DNA of 64,000 bases, taken from contig JAOLWQ010000001.1 of the NCBI GenBank assembly GCA_028342535.1, forward strand, positions 327,490-391,489, read 5' to 3'. Under the pieces are notes generated by a model. The model was not told where the DNA came from. It saw only the letters and a list, made by a program, of their open reading frames with translations, and did not search any database. The translations under genes and the position numbers were made by a program. Numbering within the stretch: position 1 is the first letter of the stretch; every line of letters begins with the position of its first letter. Shown one piece after another: positions 62,473 through 64,000 of the stretch. The stretch comes from Methylophilaceae bacterium. Lineage in GTDB: Bacteria > Pseudomonadota > Gammaproteobacteria > Burkholderiales > Methylophilaceae.

Positions 62473-63369
62473 ATGAAAATTAGATGGTTAATAAATATTG
62501 GGTTATTGCTTATTGTTTTAATAACCTTTTTTTATTCTTGGACAATTTTTCAAAAAGAACCCCTTGAATCTACAAGGTTTGAGTTAACTAAATTTAAATT
62601 ATCAGATTTTAATGAACTTAAGATAGACTTTCCATCGAAGATAAGTACCCATTTTAAAATAATTGATAATCATTGGGTAATGATTTCTCCTCATAAAGCA
62701 AGAGCAGATGAGCTCTACGTTTATAGAATACTTTCCTTACTTGCTGCTTCTAGTTTAGAAAAATTAAGTGCAGATGATTTATCAAAATATGGATTAGATC
62801 AGCCAGATTTAAAAATAACTTTTTTAGGAAAAAATCTTAATGAGGTGATTTTATTTGGAACTTATAACCCAATAAATGAGGATCAATATGTTCTGTATAA
62901 AGAAAACGTTTATCTTATTAGTGGCGGGTATTCTGAAACAGCATCTTTCATGCCAGTAGAGTTAATAGACAAAAATCCAATTGCAAAATCTGAGAAAATA
63001 AAAAGTTTTGATTTTTCTCGCCTGGAGCAATGGCAAGATTCTCGCCTAAAATTAAATTATACCAATAATATTTGGAGCGTTAAGGGTAAAAATCTTTCAA
63101 TTACCCAGGCTGATGTAAATGAATGGTTCGAAATGACATGGAAAAATATTCCAGCAAAATCAGTTGAGCCTTATAAGATGAATGAAAGAGTTGGTTATAA
63201 AAGTTTTGATATTGTTGTTAACAATAATCAGAAACTAACTTTTTATAGAATTCAAGAATCTCCCGAAGTTCTTTTATTTAGAAAAGACGAAGGGCTTTTG
63301 TATCATTTTCCTGGGGACTTAGGCTTTACAATGCTTAATCCTCACCTTAAACAAAAAGAAGAAAAGTAG
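62473..63369 (+). CDS. DUF4340 domain protein
   Basis: One N-terminal membrane helix (about 7-25) is followed by a periplasmic region with two DUF4340-like units (ISTHFKIIDNHWVMISPHKARADELYVYRILSLLAASSLEKL, DLSKYGLDQPDLKITFLG). This family regularly follows GldG-like genes in proteobacteria. It is four bases after the GldG-like gene. Its TAG stop overlaps the mutM GTG start by one base (TAGTG). The biochemical function is unknown. Confidence 0.88.
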   Translation: MKIRWLINIGLLLIVLITFFYSWTIFQKEPLESTRFELTKFKLSDFNELKIDFPSKISTHFKIIDNHWVMISPHKARADELYVYRILSLLAASSLEKLSADDLSKYGLDQPDLKITFLGKNLNEVILFGTYNPINEDQYVLYKENVYLISGGYSETASFMPVELIDKNPIAKSEKIKSFDFSRLEQWQDSRLKLNYTNNIWSVKGKNLSITQADVNEWFEMTWKNIPAKSVEPYKMNERVGYKSFDIVVNNNQKLTFYRIQESPEVLLFRKDEGLLYHFPGDLGFTMLNPHLKQKEEK

Positions 63370-64000
63370 TGCCGGAACTACCGGAGGTTGAAGTTACCCG
63401 GCTTGGATTAAAACCACTTTTAAGGAGTAAAGTTGGTAAAGTAATTATTAGAAATTATTCATTACGCTGGCCCATTCATTCAAAACTTCCTGAATTATTA
63501 AAAAACCAAACTCTTTTAGATTTAAGTAGAAGGGGAAAATACATACTTGCTAAGTTTACTAGCGGAACTCTAATTATTCACCTTGGGATGTCAGGTAGAT
63601 TATGTATTGTATCCACTAGCGAAGCTTTAAACAAACATGATCACGTAGATATTCAATTTAAGCAAAATAAATTAATTTTACGATATCGAGACCCAAGAAG
63701 ATTTGGATCTTTTTTATGGACAGAAGAAGACCCTTACAGTCATAAGTTAATTAAAAATTTGGGACCAGAGCCACTTAATGATGAATTCGATGCTAAATAT
63801 CTTTTCATAAGATTAAAAAGTAAAAAACAATGTATTAAAAATGCAATTATGAATAGCAACATAGTAGTGGGTGTTGGAAATATATATGCAAGTGAGGCAC
63901 TTTATGATTCAGGGATTAGGCCTAATAGAATTTCAAAAAAAGTCTCAATGAAAGAAGTGGTAAGCTTAGTTAAATCAATAAAAAATATAATTAAAAAAGC
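63369..64000 (+). CDS. mutM: Formamidopyrimidine-DNA glycosylase, 3' end cut by window
   Basis: This ORF is absent from the track because it leaves the right edge. From a GTG it reads V/M-PELPEVEVTRLGLKPLL, with the catalytic Pro2 and Glu3. It continues with RRGKYILAKF, IIHLGMSGRL, RYRDPRRFGSFLW and the helix-2-turn-helix segment VVGVGNIYASEALYDSGIRP. About 210 codons are present. The C-terminal zinc finger lies outside. MutM removes 8-oxoguanine. The GTG overlaps the DUF4340 stop, so it is co-transcribed with the ABC genes. Confidence 0.96.
   Translation, partial: MPELPEVEVTRLGLKPLLRSKVGKVIIRNYSLRWPIHSKLPELLKNQTLLDLSRRGKYILAKFTSGTLIIHLGMSGRLCIVSTSEALNKHDHVDIQFKQNKLILRYRDPRRFGSFLWTEEDPYSHKLIKNLGPEPLNDEFDAKYLFIRLKSKKQCIKNAIMNSNIVVGVGNIYASEALYDSGIRPNRISKKVSMKEVVSLVKSIKNIIKK

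Noticed and set aside
1-64000. CRISPR arrays, insertion sequences, prophage, integrases, riboswitches
   Set aside because: No spaced direct repeats, transposase or integrase motifs, or recognisable riboswitch cores were seen on either strand. All large ORFs are accounted for by the listed genes.

Overview
The window is compact, AT-rich, densely packed bacterial chromosome with no gene-free stretch above about 250 bases and no insertion sequence, prophage or CRISPR array that I can see. Gene order and protein families point to a streamlined betaproteobacterium of the Methylophilales, most like the marine OM43-type methylotrophs. This rests on a complete mxaRSACKL methanol-dehydrogenase accessory cluster and on betaproteobacterial blocks such as recA-recX-alaS-lysC-tRNA-Ser, pcnB-folK-dNK-panB-panC-panD, miaB-phoH-ybeY-corC-lnt, glyQ-glyS-gmhB-plsC and lolB-ispE-tRNA-Gln-prs-rplY-pth-ychF. 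The genus-level assignment is inference, not proof.

Layout. 1-5.4 kb: the start of a glycosyltransferase-like membrane protein cut by the window edge, a secreted serine protease with TPRs, twin tRNA-Arg genes, an unknown lipoprotein, a DUF1993-SOUL pair, periplasmic MsrA and a PlsC-like acyltransferase. 5.4-13.2 kb: an EamA permease, the six-gene mxa cluster and a SulP anion transporter. 13.3-24.1 kb: two small ORFs, a renalase-like flavoprotein, tRNA-Ser, the recA-recX-alaS-lysC run, pncC-pgpA-thiL-mog, a PDZ protein and darP. 24.2-36.1 kb: pmbA, mlaA, photolyase, rlmH-rsfS, the pantothenate/folate/polyA-polymerase run, a cobalamin adenosyltransferase, murI, ilvE and a Sco protein. 36.1-48.2 kb: a YgjP-like protease, plsC, gmhB, glyS, glyQ, lnt, a small exported protein, corC, ybeY, phoH, miaB and divergent cysG. 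48.2-52.4 kb: an EnvZ/OmpR pair, an EF-hand protein, a COG3146 acyltransferase, a DUF2970 protein and tRNA-Met. 52.4-64 kb: ychF-pth-rplY-prs-tRNA-Gln-ispE-lolB, a TPR protein, then a divergent GldA/GldG-type ABC operon running into mutM, which is cut by the right edge.

Functional picture. Most genes are housekeeping: translation, coenzyme A, folate, thiamine and siroheme synthesis, envelope lipids and lipoproteins, DNA repair. The specialised part is the mxa cluster, which in other methylotrophs matures calcium-dependent methanol dehydrogenase. Here it lacks the structural genes mxaF, J, G and I on both flanks. Other points of interest are two tRNA-Arg genes that differ only at the wobble base, ispE whose stop codon lies inside the downstream tRNA-Gln gene, an uncatalogued 25-residue membrane peptide, and a 16-bp perfect palindrome in front of the ABC operon.
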